Assembly (NCBI RefSeq): GCF_009695745.1
Contig: NZ_VUNH01000006.1
Span: forward strand, 108,302 to 172,301
Origin: Pyramidobacter porci
Lineage (GTDB): Bacteria > Synergistota > Synergistia > Synergistales > Dethiosulfovibrionaceae
Direction of reading: 5' to 3'
Length of the DNA: 64,000 nucleotides
In this document: piece after piece, positions 1-8,488 of the stretch
How positions within the stretch are numbered: position 1 is the first letter of the stretch
Layout: every line of letters starts with the position of its first letter
Program-made: the position numbers and the translations under genes
The notes under the pieces: generated by a model
Database searches by the model: none
What the model was told of the DNA's origin: nothing
The model's input: only the letters and a program-made list of their open reading frames with translations

Positions 1-108
1 AGCTATACTCTCAAGATCATCAACCTTGTCGTCGTAGTCGGCGCTTTGATCTGGGGAGTCGTGCGCAGCAGGAAGGTACACATGATTGTGAGCCACGAGA
101 AAGCCTAA
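1..108 (+). CDS. C-terminal fragment of a membrane protein (partial)
   Basis: An open frame from the first base ends at TAA 106-108. It encodes about 35 residues: a hydrophobic stretch rich in Val, Ile and Leu (one membrane segment) followed by a short basic and polar tail. This looks like the last transmembrane helix and cytoplasmic tail of a transporter or other integral membrane protein. Its start lies outside the window, so the family cannot be named. It is co-directional with the DUF401 gene 155 bases downstream and may belong to the same operon. Confidence 0.5.
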   Translation, partial: SYTLKIINLVVVVGALIWGVVRSRKVHMIVSHEKA

Positions 109-263
109 GTTCATTCAGGTGAAACTTCCGCGTTGGGGAGCTGTCTTAAGTATTGGAGATAGATTTTACGATGACGGTGGCATGAAGGAGGATCGAAAAC
201 GGCCGTTGCCGCAGCAGTTTTGCCCTTTGTTTTGGGGCCGTATTGAAGGAACGGGGTCGAGCT

Positions 264-1481
264 ATGGACATATTAAAACTTCTGGGTGTTTTTGCGATTC
301 TCATTATCGTCATGTGGGCGAAGAAGCCTTTGTCGGTCGCGATGTTTTGTTCGATTATCGGCGCCGCCGCGCTCTATCAGCTTCCATTGAGCTCTGCATG
401 GAGCGCCGTTGTCAAGGGTGGGGCGAGCTGGCCGACGTTGGAGGTTTTGCTGGTCTTTTATTCGATCACGTTCATTCAGAGAATGATGGAGAAACGTAAG
501 AATCTGAGCAACTGCGAGATGGCTCTCAATGGGCTCTTCAATAATCGACGAGTCAACGTTGCCGTTGCGCCGTTTCTGATCGGCTGTTTGCCGGCCGTAA
601 GCGCCGTGCTGCTCTGCAGTCTCATTGTACGTAAGAGCGCGGGCGAAGCGCTCTCCATACCTGAAAAGGCAGCCTGTACGTCTTACTTCCGACATATTTC
701 CGAAAGCTTTCTGCCCACTTACACAACGATCTTTATCGCCGTCACCCTTACCAACGGAGCTGTGACGGTAAGCGATTTCATGACGGCGATGTTGCCTATG
801 GTGGTTGCGCTGTTCATCTCGGGATACGTCGTCTACCTGCGGCGGATTCCCAAGGACACGGGAACTGTCCCCGACAAAACGAGAGGTTATTACTGGGGAT
901 TGCTTATGACTAGTGTGTGGCCCATCGTTCTGGCCATTGTCCTCATCCTTGCGTTCAAGATACGCGTAGTTGTTGCTGTGTTCCTTTGCATCGTTCTCAA
1001 CGTTTTCGTGGCGAAATTCTCGCTCGGGGAACTGCTCCCTTTTTTACGTTCCGCATTTGAAGTCCGTTTAATGGCGAATACGTGGCTAGTGATGATTTTC
1101 AAAGAGGTTCTGGCGGCTACCGGCGTGATCTCCAAGCTTCCTGCGTTCTTCGGCATGCTGCCTCTCCCGACCTTCATGATTTTTGCCATGGTGTTTTTCT
1201 TTGGCACGATTGTCGCGGGGAGTCAGGGAATCATTGCCCTGGCCATGCCTCTGCTGATATCCGCCCTCGACGGGAAGCCCGTGCTCGCCATGTTTATCTT
1301 GGTTATGAGCATGAGCTATGCCGCTATGCAGATGTCGCCGGTACATGTCTGCCTGACGATCTGCGCTGAAGATTACGGTTGTTCTTTAGGAGCGCTGATT
1401 TATAAAACGTTGCCGATCGTGCTTGTTTTCGTGGTCCTCTCGTTCGCGTATTACTTCGTATTGTCAGGGCTCGGTTTTTAA
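264..1481 (+). CDS. DUF401 family integral membrane permease
   Basis: About 405 residues with ten or so hydrophobic segments spread over the whole length. The C-terminal part has the run GSQGIIALAMP and a MQMSPVHVC motif, as in DUF401 proteins, a poorly characterised transporter-like family of anaerobic bacteria and archaea. The start is placed at ATG 264, preceded by GGAACGGGG, rather than at the TTG 21 bases earlier. It heads a co-directional set with a MalY-type lyase, an M20 amidohydrolase, a YfcC carrier and a peroxiredoxin, which suggests uptake or export of an amino-acid-derived substrate. Family assignment is fairly sure; the substrate is unknown. Confidence 0.75.
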   Translation: MDILKLLGVFAILIIVMWAKKPLSVAMFCSIIGAAALYQLPLSSAWSAVVKGGASWPTLEVLLVFYSITFIQRMMEKRKNLSNCEMALNGLFNNRRVNVAVAPFLIGCLPAVSAVLLCSLIVRKSAGEALSIPEKAACTSYFRHISESFLPTYTTIFIAVTLTNGAVTVSDFMTAMLPMVVALFISGYVVYLRRIPKDTGTVPDKTRGYYWGLLMTSVWPIVLAIVLILAFKIRVVVAVFLCIVLNVFVAKFSLGELLPFLRSAFEVRLMANTWLVMIFKEVLAATGVISKLPAFFGMLPLPTFMIFAMVFFFGTIVAGSQGIIALAMPLLISALDGKPVLAMFILVMSMSYAAMQMSPVHVCLTICAEDYGCSLGALIYKTLPIVLVFVVLSFAYYFVLSGLGF

Positions 1482-1569
1482 GGCGTGGCTGTTCAATTGA
1501 CTGGTTCCGCAGGGCAGGGATATAGTTATAACTTTTATTGAGACCTATAGGAGAAAGGACGTGTTGTAG

Positions 1570-2769
1570 GTGAAATATGATTTCACATCCATTATGGAGC
1601 GTCATGGCAAGGATTCAATCGCAGTGGATATGATCCCAATCCCGGGAGCGCAAGTGAAAGAAGGCTTCGACAAAATTCCCATGTGGGTGGCCGACATGAA
1701 TTTCCCGACGGTCCCCACGATTCCCGAAGCCATCATTGCGCGCGCCAAGCACTCTGCATATGGATACTTCAGGCCGACGCAGGAGTATTTCGACGCTATC
1801 ATTCAGTGGCAGGAAAGGCGGAACGGCGTCAAAGGGCTGACTGCCGAGTGTATCGGTTACGAAAACGGCGTGTTGGGCGGCGTTGTTTCCGCCATGAATA
1901 TATTTTGTTCCAAGGGTGACAATATCCTAATCCATTCGCCGACCTATATCGGTTTCACCAAGAGTCTTACCAATAACGGCTACTGTATTGTCCACTCCGA
2001 ACTCAAGAGAGACAGCGCGGGTGTCTGGCGCATGGACTTCGAAGATATGGAAAAGAAGATTGCAGACAACAAAATCCATGCCGCCGTGTTCTGTAACCCT
2101 CACAATCCTTGCGGCCGCGTCTGGGAGAGATGGGAAATTGAAAAGGCGATGGATATCTACAAGAGGCACGACGTGTTCGTCGTCTCTGACGAAATATGGT
2201 CCGATCTTACGCTTGCCGGCAACAAGCACATCCCTACGCAGTCGGTTTCCGAGGATGCCCGCGATCGCGTCGTCGCCCTTTATGCGCCGTCGAAGACTTT
2301 CAATCTCGCCGGCCTCGTCGGCGCCTATCGCATCGTCTATAACAAGTGGATGAGGGAGCGTATGGAAAAGGAGAGCTCGTTATCCCACTACGACTCGATG
2401 AACGTTCTTTCCATGCACGCTCTCATCGGTGCCTACAAACCGGAAGGCTACGAGTGGGTAGACGAGCTTAAGCAAGTCCTTAGCGCCAACGTCGATTACG
2501 CTTACGATTACATTGTCAAGAATTTTGAAGGCGTTGAGCTTGCCAAACCGCAGGGAACTTACATGCTTTATCTTGACTGTACCAAGTGGTGTGAAGCTCA
2601 TGGCAAGACAATCGATGAGCTTCAGCAGATGGGTGTCGCGGTGGGCGTCATCTGGCAGGATGGGCGTCCGTTCTTTGCTCCCAATTCGATCCGCATTAAT
2701 CTTGCCGTACCGCTGAGCCGTGTCAAGGAGGCTTTTGACCGCTTGGATAAATACGTGTTCAACGCCTGA
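1570..2769 (+). CDS. MalY/PatB-type PLP C-S lyase or aminotransferase
   Basis: 399 residues, the usual length of fold-type I PLP enzymes of the MalY/PatB (cystathionine beta-lyase) group. Visible family features are MWVADMNF near residue 38, the YGY(F) substrate-site motif near 65, CNPHNPCGRVW near 175, VSDEIWSDL (PLP-ring Asp) near 207, and the Schiff-base lysine in SKTFNLAG near 240. MalY-type enzymes release pyruvate, ammonia and a thiol from cysteine conjugates, or act as transaminases. The start is a GTG at 1570 with AGGAGAAAGGAC upstream. It lies between DUF401 and M20 genes, so a role in amino-acid or cysteine-conjugate breakdown is likely. The exact substrate cannot be read from sequence. 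Confidence 0.85.
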   Translation: MKYDFTSIMERHGKDSIAVDMIPIPGAQVKEGFDKIPMWVADMNFPTVPTIPEAIIARAKHSAYGYFRPTQEYFDAIIQWQERRNGVKGLTAECIGYENGVLGGVVSAMNIFCSKGDNILIHSPTYIGFTKSLTNNGYCIVHSELKRDSAGVWRMDFEDMEKKIADNKIHAAVFCNPHNPCGRVWERWEIEKAMDIYKRHDVFVVSDEIWSDLTLAGNKHIPTQSVSEDARDRVVALYAPSKTFNLAGLVGAYRIVYNKWMRERMEKESSLSHYDSMNVLSMHALIGAYKPEGYEWVDELKQVLSANVDYAYDYIVKNFEGVELAKPQGTYMLYLDCTKWCEAHGKTIDELQQMGVAVGVIWQDGRPFFAPNSIRINLAVPLSRVKEAFDRLDKYVFNA

Positions 2770-3080
2770 TCCTCCGTTTGACAAGGCGACTCTAAAACTT
2801 TTCCCATAGGCGAGCGGCGGGGGCTTTCGCCTTGCCCGCAGGAAAAGATTTTGTCTCTTTTTTCGTTCGTTCCATTCCGGCGCGATATATTTGCGGGGGC
2901 TCGGAGCCCTGCACGAAGCGCGTTGAATCGCTTCGAATGCGCTCTGTTTGGCACGGGCTTGGAAGGCTCTTCATTTCGGAAAGACGTCACGGCTTGTTGT
3001 GAATGGGAAATTCGCTGAAGTCGATATCTCCAAAGCTTTTTAGGCAGGAGAGTTCGAGCGTGGCAAGAGGAGTGATCGAC
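2770..3080. other. Intergenic region between the lyase and amidohydrolase genes
   Basis: About 310 bases with no convincing gene. It holds a weak stem around 2810-2845 (AGGCGA pairing with TTCGCCT) followed by T-rich sequence, possibly a partial terminator. The Shine-Dalgarno AAGAGGAG of the next gene is at 3065-3072. An upstream in-frame ATG at 3003 could extend the next gene by 26 residues but has no ribosome-binding site. Confidence 0.4.
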
Positions 3081-4316
3081 ATGATGGATGACATAGAGAT
3101 CAGAAACGAAGCGGCGGCGCAGCGCGATTATGTGATTGGTTGCCGAAGAGCGATACACCGGTTTGCTGAAACAAGCGGTCGCGAGGTCAGGACCAGCGCG
3201 TTCATCAAACAGCAGCTCGACGAGATCGGCATTCCCTATGAATCGCTTGTGAAAACTGGCATAATCGGTATTCTCGACACTGGCAGAGCGGGACCTCACA
3301 TTGCTCTGAGGGCGGACATCGATGCCTTGCCGCTGCCCGAGAATCCTGACAATCTCAAAAGGGCGCGAGTCGTGATATCGGATACGCCCGATGAAACCTG
3401 TCACGCGTGTGGACATGACGCACACACGGCAATGCTTCTGGGAGCAAGCAAAGTCTTGAGAAAACATATCGGCGAACTGACGGGAGTCATTTATCTGTGT
3501 TTCGAAGAAGGCGAGGAAAATGGCGGCGGCATCCAGGTCATGTTGGACACACTCGCAACGAAAAAGGTCGACTCCTGCTGGGGAATTCACGTGTATAACG
3601 CTCTCGAATCCGGAAAAATCTGCGTTCAGGCCGGGCCGAGAATGGCCGGGGCCATCCGGGTCGAGCTGACGTTCGTCGGACGCGGCGGGCATGGCTCGCG
3701 CCCGGATCTGTCGATCAATCCCGTGTTTTGCGCGGCGAATTTCGTCAACAATCTGGCCGTCGCGTTCGTGAATCAAATAGACGCCAACGAGACCGTCACC
3801 TGCGGGATCACGGCCATACAGGGCGGCCAGGTGGCAAACGTCATTCCGGACACGGCCACCGTTCTTGGTTCGCTCCGCTTTTTCAGCATGAGCGAGGGCG
3901 ACAAAGCGGTCAGGATATTGCACGAAGTCGCGGAAAATACGGCTCGTATGCATCGTTGTAGTGTTGAATATAACGAGAAATACAATAAGATTTCCGTTGG
4001 GCCGACCATCAACGATCCGTACTATTCCGAGCTCGCGGCTAAAGCCCTGGATGCGGTTTTGCCTTCTGGGACCGTGTCGCCGTGCGCGCCTTGGTACGCT
4101 TCGGATTCGTTCAGCCTCTGGCTGAACCGCTATCCCGGCGTATACGCTCATCTGGGAATCAACAACCCCGAATACGGGAGCGGCGCTCCCCATCACAACT
4201 CATATTTTGACGTGGATGAGAACGTTTTGGATATCGGTCTGATCGCAACGCTGAAATACGTTAACGCTCTTGGGGAAGAGGCAACGCCGGGGCAAGCTTC
4301 CAAAGAAAAAGCGTAG
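3081..4316 (+). CDS. M20 family amidohydrolase (aminoacylase/carboxypeptidase type)
   Basis: 411 residues from ATG 3081, chosen because AAGAGGAG lies 8 bases upstream. The M20D pattern is clear: LRADIDALPL near residue 80, the metal-binding CHACGHDAHTAMLLG near 110, the catalytic FEEGEENGGG near 145, the dimerisation-domain GRGGHGSRPD near 198, and HHNSYFDVDE near the end. Such enzymes hydrolyse N-acyl or N-aminoacyl amino acids such as hippurate, indole-acetyl or p-aminobenzoyl-glutamate. No signal peptide is seen, so it is cytoplasmic. It is followed immediately by a YfcC-type carrier; the pair probably imports and cleaves a conjugated amino acid. Confidence 0.88.
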   Translation: MMDDIEIRNEAAAQRDYVIGCRRAIHRFAETSGREVRTSAFIKQQLDEIGIPYESLVKTGIIGILDTGRAGPHIALRADIDALPLPENPDNLKRARVVISDTPDETCHACGHDAHTAMLLGASKVLRKHIGELTGVIYLCFEEGEENGGGIQVMLDTLATKKVDSCWGIHVYNALESGKICVQAGPRMAGAIRVELTFVGRGGHGSRPDLSINPVFCAANFVNNLAVAFVNQIDANETVTCGITAIQGGQVANVIPDTATVLGSLRFFSMSEGDKAVRILHEVAENTARMHRCSVEYNEKYNKISVGPTINDPYYSELAAKALDAVLPSGTVSPCAPWYASDSFSLWLNRYPGVYAHLGINNPEYGSGAPHHNSYFDVDENVLDIGLIATLKYVNALGEEATPGQASKEKA

Positions 4317-4338
4317 AGACTCGTCGAGGGGAAAAAAT

Positions 4339-5760
4339 ATGACGGAGAAGAAGAGACAATCTGAGCAAAAGAAGAAGTTCAAAATGCCCCATTTGCTGTG
4401 GCTGATGCTCGGCCTGCTGCTTTTTTCCAGCCTGCTTACCTACGTCATTCCCGCCGGGCAGTTTGGCAAAACGGCCAGCGGCGCCCTCGATGGCACGAAG
4501 TTCAGCTATCTCGGTTATCAGACGCCGGTTAACTTGCTGAGGACGCTGCTGTCTATCTTTCCGGGGCTGACGGGCTCCGCTTCCATTATCATGATCGTGA
4601 TGATTTGCGGCGCGTGCATGCAGGTATTCTTGGACACGAAGACTTTTGACAGGCTGCTCGACTGGACCATCTACAAAACCGAAGGGAAAAGCGATACGCT
4701 GCTCATCAGTACCTTGTTCTGTATGATGGTGTATTTAGGCGGTTTCGGTGGTTCCGACGCTCTGATTGCCGTCGTGCCGATCGGTATCGCGTTTGCGCGG
4801 AAAATGCGCCTCGATGCGATCAGCGCTATCGGCGTCACGACATTTGCGACGTTGATTGGTTTCGGGACCGGCCCTACGAAGATGTACGTGATCCAGGGGC
4901 TGATGGGAACCCGCCTGTACGGCGGCTTCATGACGCGTTTTCTCATTCTGAACGTTTTCATGCTCCTCGGGCTGCTCATGTTGCTGAGGTATGTGCGGCG
5001 GATCCGCCGCGATCCGTTGGTCTCGCTGAAATATCAGGAAGAGCCGCTTCCCGGTGCCGACGTCGGCGCCGAAGGGGGCGGGGTACCCGCGGCCGTCATG
5101 GATTGGAAAATCGTGATCAACATGTTCCTGTTTATCGGCCAGTTTGTTCTGATCACGGTGTACGGTTTGATGAGCAACGATTACAATATGCGTTTCTCCG
5201 TTCAGGCGGCGACGATGATGGTAGTCGCGCTCGTGCAGGGGAAGATCGCGGGCATGTCCGCGGATGAACTCGGCGACTCGTTCGCCAAGGGGCTTGCGTC
5301 GATGGCCTTTGTGGTCTTTGTCATCGGCTTGGCCCGGAGCGTATCGATCGTACTGTCCGAGGGTAACGTCCTGCACACCATTGTATATGCGCTGACCAGA
5401 CCGCTGATGGATCTGCCGCGTTGGGTCGCTTCGATCGGCATGATGCTGATCATTGCGGTGATCAATCCGATTATTCCTTCGGCCACGTCGAAGGGCGCGA
5501 TTCTCGTGCCGATCATCAAGCCGATCGGGGAAGTCCTGGGTTTGGCTCCGGAACTGGTCGTTCAGGCCTTTCAATTCGGCGACGGATTCACGAACATCAT
5601 TTCCCCGATTCTTGGCTGGACGGTGGGCAGCCTGGCCATGGTGAAGGTTTCATTCCCGCGTTGGTTTGAGTGGGCGTTTGGCAAAGTTCTGGCGTTTATT
5701 GGCGTTGCGGCCCTGCTGATGTTTCTCTTTACGATTTCCGGCTGGACGTTTGCACTCTAG
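4339..5760 (+). CDS. YfcC family (DcuC superfamily) carboxylate/amino-acid carrier
   Basis: 473 residues from ATG 4339, preceded by GAGGGG. A longer frame starting at 4270 overlaps the amidohydrolase and lacks a ribosome site. A basic N-terminus leads into about 12 hydrophobic segments. Characteristic stretches are LLTYVIPAGQF near residue 33, the GGFGGSDALIAVVPIG region, and the C-terminal NPIIPSATSKGAILVPII and FQFGDGFTNIISPILGW, all typical of YfcC/DcuC-like secondary transporters of dicarboxylates, arginine/ornithine or peptides. Located 22 bases after the M20 gene, it probably supplies that enzyme's substrate. Family is confident, substrate unknown. Confidence 0.85.
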   Translation: MTEKKRQSEQKKKFKMPHLLWLMLGLLLFSSLLTYVIPAGQFGKTASGALDGTKFSYLGYQTPVNLLRTLLSIFPGLTGSASIIMIVMICGACMQVFLDTKTFDRLLDWTIYKTEGKSDTLLISTLFCMMVYLGGFGGSDALIAVVPIGIAFARKMRLDAISAIGVTTFATLIGFGTGPTKMYVIQGLMGTRLYGGFMTRFLILNVFMLLGLLMLLRYVRRIRRDPLVSLKYQEEPLPGADVGAEGGGVPAAVMDWKIVINMFLFIGQFVLITVYGLMSNDYNMRFSVQAATMMVVALVQGKIAGMSADELGDSFAKGLASMAFVVFVIGLARSVSIVLSEGNVLHTIVYALTRPLMDLPRWVASIGMMLIIAVINPIIPSATSKGAILVPIIKPIGEVLGLAPELVVQAFQFGDGFTNIISPILGWTVGSLAMVKVSFPRWFEWAFGKVLAFIGVAALLMFLFTISGWTFAL

Positions 5761-5912
5761 TTGGCACTGCCGCAGCGGGGGTTATAGCGTGAAAAATGGA
5801 ATTTCATTTGCAAGATATGAGTCGACCGAAGCGCGTTGGAGCGTCGCTCAGTTCGTGGGGCGAACGAAGGAGCGTTTCTTGCGAGGGAGATCTTGTTCAA
5901 GGAGGGTCAAGC

Positions 5913-6452
5913 ATGGCAAGGTTGGAAGTTGGCGACATCCTGCCGGATTTTCGCTATGAGACTCCGTTTGAGCGCGGACTTTTCATGAGCAGCACCGCTT
6001 GCAAGGCAAACAAGACGGCGTTGGTCTTCTTGAGATATTATGGCTGTACGTTATGCCAGTACGACATGCACGAGATAGCGGATCATTATCAGCGTATATT
6101 GGAGGGCGGCTCTCAGCTGCTGGTCGTTCTGCAGTCTGAGCCGAAGAAGCTGGCGCAGCAGCTGACTCCTGACGCGTTTCCTTTTTCCATTGTGTGCGAC
6201 CCGCAGCAGGAACTGTATCACCGCTTTGAGATTATGCCCGCGCGGTCCAAAGAAAGCATGCTGGATTCGGCGACGCTGAGAAAAATAGAAAAGGCTCGTC
6301 AATTGTTTTCCCATGGCGAATATGAGGGCGAAGAACTGCAGCTTCCTGCTGTTTTTGTCTTCGACGGAAGATTGTCGATCTCTTACGTTCATTATGGGAA
6401 AACGGCCGGCGACATTCCCGGTACGGACGAGCTGATCGCTCTTTTGACTTGA
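5913..6452 (+). CDS. Peroxiredoxin-like (AhpC/TSA superfamily) protein
   Basis: 179 residues from ATG 5913 with AAGGAGGG 5-6 bases upstream. Longer in-frame starts up to 5796 lack a ribosome site. The N-terminal VGDILPDFRYET is the usual redoxin opening. The strand LVFLRYYGCTLCQYD near residues 37-51 carries a CxxC pair at the position of the peroxidatic Cys. A later LPAVFVFD resembles the thioredoxin-fold cis-Pro strand. Probable role: thiol-dependent peroxide reduction in the cytoplasm. It lies 152 bases after the YfcC gene and ends just before a strong hairpin shared with the convergent MarR gene. Confidence 0.78.
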   Translation: MARLEVGDILPDFRYETPFERGLFMSSTACKANKTALVFLRYYGCTLCQYDMHEIADHYQRILEGGSQLLVVLQSEPKKLAQQLTPDAFPFSIVCDPQQELYHRFEIMPARSKESMLDSATLRKIEKARQLFSHGEYEGEELQLPAVFVFDGRLSISYVHYGKTAGDIPGTDELIALLT

Positions 6453-6582
6453 TTCTTTCTTTTACGAGACGCCGCTCTCGTTTTCGTCGAGAGCCGAGCA
6501 TTATTTGTCGCCGCCCTGTAATTCTGCTGGCTGCGTCGTTTGTTTGCAAGCGTTTTTGTCTGAGGCTCGCGTCCCAAATACC

Positions 6583-6629
6583 AAAAAGCAGTTCGTTTTG
6601 CGCGCGGTGCGCAAAACGAACTGCTTTTC
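6583..6629. terminator. Bidirectional intrinsic terminator
   Basis: Near-perfect inverted repeat of about 20 bases per arm (AAAAGCAGTTCGTTTTGCGC and its complement) around a 5-base loop, with A-tracts and T-tracts on opposite sides. It separates the convergent peroxiredoxin (+) and MarR (-) genes. Confidence 0.85.
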
Positions 6630-6750
6630 TTTCGGAACGTCTCCGTTGCAATGAAGGGGTATCGCCGTATTGAAACCAAGTGGCGTCCAGATGTTTCTCG
6701 AAGCCTTGGAAGCGACATGTCAGAAATTAGAAACGGCGCGAGCGCCTTTT

Positions 6751-7299
6751 TCAGCAACCCGTATAACGCGCCGACATATACCGCTTTTTCTCTTGAGCGC
6801 TGAGTTTTTTGCGAAATGTACTGTTTACGCGTTTGAACCAAAGGATACGGTATCGAAGTACCTTAAAGAATCCATCGATTTCCTTAGGAGTACAATTTTT
6901 CAACAGATAATTGATCTGCGCAAGCATTCCCTCGCGATCATAGCTTTGGTGCGCCTCGCAGGTTTTGCGTCCCATTTCGGTGACAAAGATGCGGTACTCG
7001 CGCTTGTTATTGAGATTGACCTTGCGGGAGATCATGCCTTGCTTTTCAAGGCGCGAGACGATTTGAGAGATGGAACTTTTGGTACGGTTGGTAATTTCGG
7101 CCAGACGCGTCGCCGTCAACCCTTCCTCGGCTTGTATGTAGTTCAGCGTGTGAGCTTCCACTTCGCTTATGGCGATGCCCGTACCGTAGTCGCGCAAGAT
7201 GAGCGAATAACAGTTCATGACTGACTGATACCGGTACAGAGTCTCCACTTTTTCATCAAGACTTGCCAAAACGTTCTCCGTCTCGTGTAACTGTGCCAC
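6751..7299 (-). CDS. MarR family transcriptional regulator
   Basis: 182 residues; GTG start at 7299 with TGGAGGAC about 7 bases upstream. The winged helix-turn-helix is recognisable at about residues 45-115: AHTLNYIQ, then GLTATRLAEITNRTKSSISQIVSRLEKQGMISRK as a classical MarR recognition helix, then the wing NNKREYRIFVTEMGR. The C-terminal helices would dimerise. An extended -10 (TGCTATAAT) on this strand lies at 7372-7380. MarR proteins usually repress a nearby operon in response to aromatic or oxidative signals. The convergent peroxiredoxin or the divergent HAD gene are candidate targets, but no operator is evident. Confidence 0.88.
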   Translation of the reverse strand: MAQLHETENVLASLDEKVETLYRYQSVMNCYSLILRDYGTGIAISEVEAHTLNYIQAEEGLTATRLAEITNRTKSSISQIVSRLEKQGMISRKVNLNNKREYRIFVTEMGRKTCEAHQSYDREGMLAQINYLLKNCTPKEIDGFFKVLRYRILWFKRVNSTFRKKLSAQEKKRYMSARYTGC

Positions 7300-7574
7300 C
7301 GTCAGTCCTCCATTCGTTTCTTCTTACGCTCTTGGCATGCCGCCAGCGAGTCTCATTGCGGGCGTAAGTGTATTATAGCACGATTGGAGCCAGGAGCGGC
7401 AGAGAATTACCGATTCGTCAAATGGGGTATTCGCAAACGGAAGGGTGCGCGATTGGCAAAAATTTTTTCAGGTACTATCCTAGCGAAAGCCTATGTGCCG
7501 CAACAACGCTTTCATGCTTGCAAGCTGGCGTCGCTTGGGCTTGCTGTTCAGACAAATACGGTCTTCGTCTCTTC

Positions 7575-7603
7575 TGGACATGTTTTTCCGTATATGCTAT
7601 CAT
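7575..7603 (+). promoter_or_regulatory. Probable sigma70 promoter for the HAD phosphatase gene
   Basis: TGGACA (7575-7580), a 17-base spacer, then TATCAT (7598-7603). It lies 190 bases before the start codon. The 493-base region between the MarR and HAD starts shows no convincing gene, although long in-frame extensions of the HAD frame exist without ribosome sites. Confidence 0.55.
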
Positions 7604-7792
7604 CTCTTGTCGGATATAGATTGGATGCAATGCGAGGCGCCGCAGTTTCGGGAGAGACGCGAGGAATCCCGTTGGAGAATGTTCGTGCCGGCGGGCGGCG
7701 TTTTGCCGAAGGGGTGTGCTTGGCTTTTCCTGCGGCTTGTGAAAATGCACGAGTCTATCGCAAAGAGATTCATGCCCCGAAGGAGTTTTTTC

Positions 7793-8434
7793 ATGAACGT
7801 CAGAGCGGTGCTCTTCGATTTCGACATGACCCTGATCGACACCAGCGGCGCGCTGCTGGCGAACGTCAACAAGATCGCCGATCATTTCGGCCGTCCCCGC
7901 TGCACGCGCGAACGTTTGTTGGAAGTGATCGGCTACAATTCGCGCGATTTCTGGCGGGCGCTGCTCGGCGACGAGCGCCCCGAATACGGCGAGTACTACG
8001 TCAAAGAGTGCGCGCCTTACGAAGCGGCGATGATGACGCCCGCGGCGGGCGCCGTCGAGTGCGTCGCGGAGCTGCGTGCATTGGGCGTCAAAGTGGGCTG
8101 CGCTTCGAACCGCATCGCGCCGCTCCGCGTCATCCGCGTCAAGCACCTCGAACGCCTGATGGACTGCGTGGTCGGCGCCGACGCGGTGGCGCGCCCCAAG
8201 CCCGCGCCCGACGTGCTGCTCAAGGGCGCCGAACTGCTGGGCTGCGCGCCCGAAGACGCCCTTTACGTGGGCGACACGCCCATCGACGTGGAGGCCGCCC
8301 GCCGCGCCGGCATGCGCAGCGTCGCCGTGCTCGCCAGCAATGCGGCCGAAACGCTGGAACGCGCCGGCGCCTGGCGCATCGTCGAAACGCTTCGCGAATT
8401 CGTCCCGCTGCTCAAGCGCGAGGGCTTGCTTTGA
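7793..8434 (+). CDS. HAD-superfamily phosphatase (Gph/phosphoglycolate phosphatase-like)
   Basis: 213 residues from ATG 7793, with AAGGAG about 8 bases upstream. The frame is open further 5' but those starts lack a Shine-Dalgarno and are not family-like. HAD motifs are in order: motif I LFDFDMTLID at residues 6-15 (nucleophile Asp), motif II CASNR near 102, motif III KPAPDVLLKG near 138, and motif IV YVGDTPIDVEAARRAGM near 158. The helical cap lies between motifs I and II, as in Gph and PpaX. It probably dephosphorylates a small phospho-metabolite such as 2-phosphoglycolate or pyrophosphate; substrate is not predictable. Ends about 50 bases from the convergent YjbR/EVE-like gene. Confidence 0.85.
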   Translation: MNVRAVLFDFDMTLIDTSGALLANVNKIADHFGRPRCTRERLLEVIGYNSRDFWRALLGDERPEYGEYYVKECAPYEAAMMTPAAGAVECVAELRALGVKVGCASNRIAPLRVIRVKHLERLMDCVVGADAVARPKPAPDVLLKGAELLGCAPEDALYVGDTPIDVEAARRAGMRSVAVLASNAAETLERAGAWRIVETLREFVPLLKREGLL

Positions 8435-8488
8435 GAAACGAAAATCGCCGTCAACGGATCTTTGAGAGAGCCGTCGGCGGCGGTCTTT

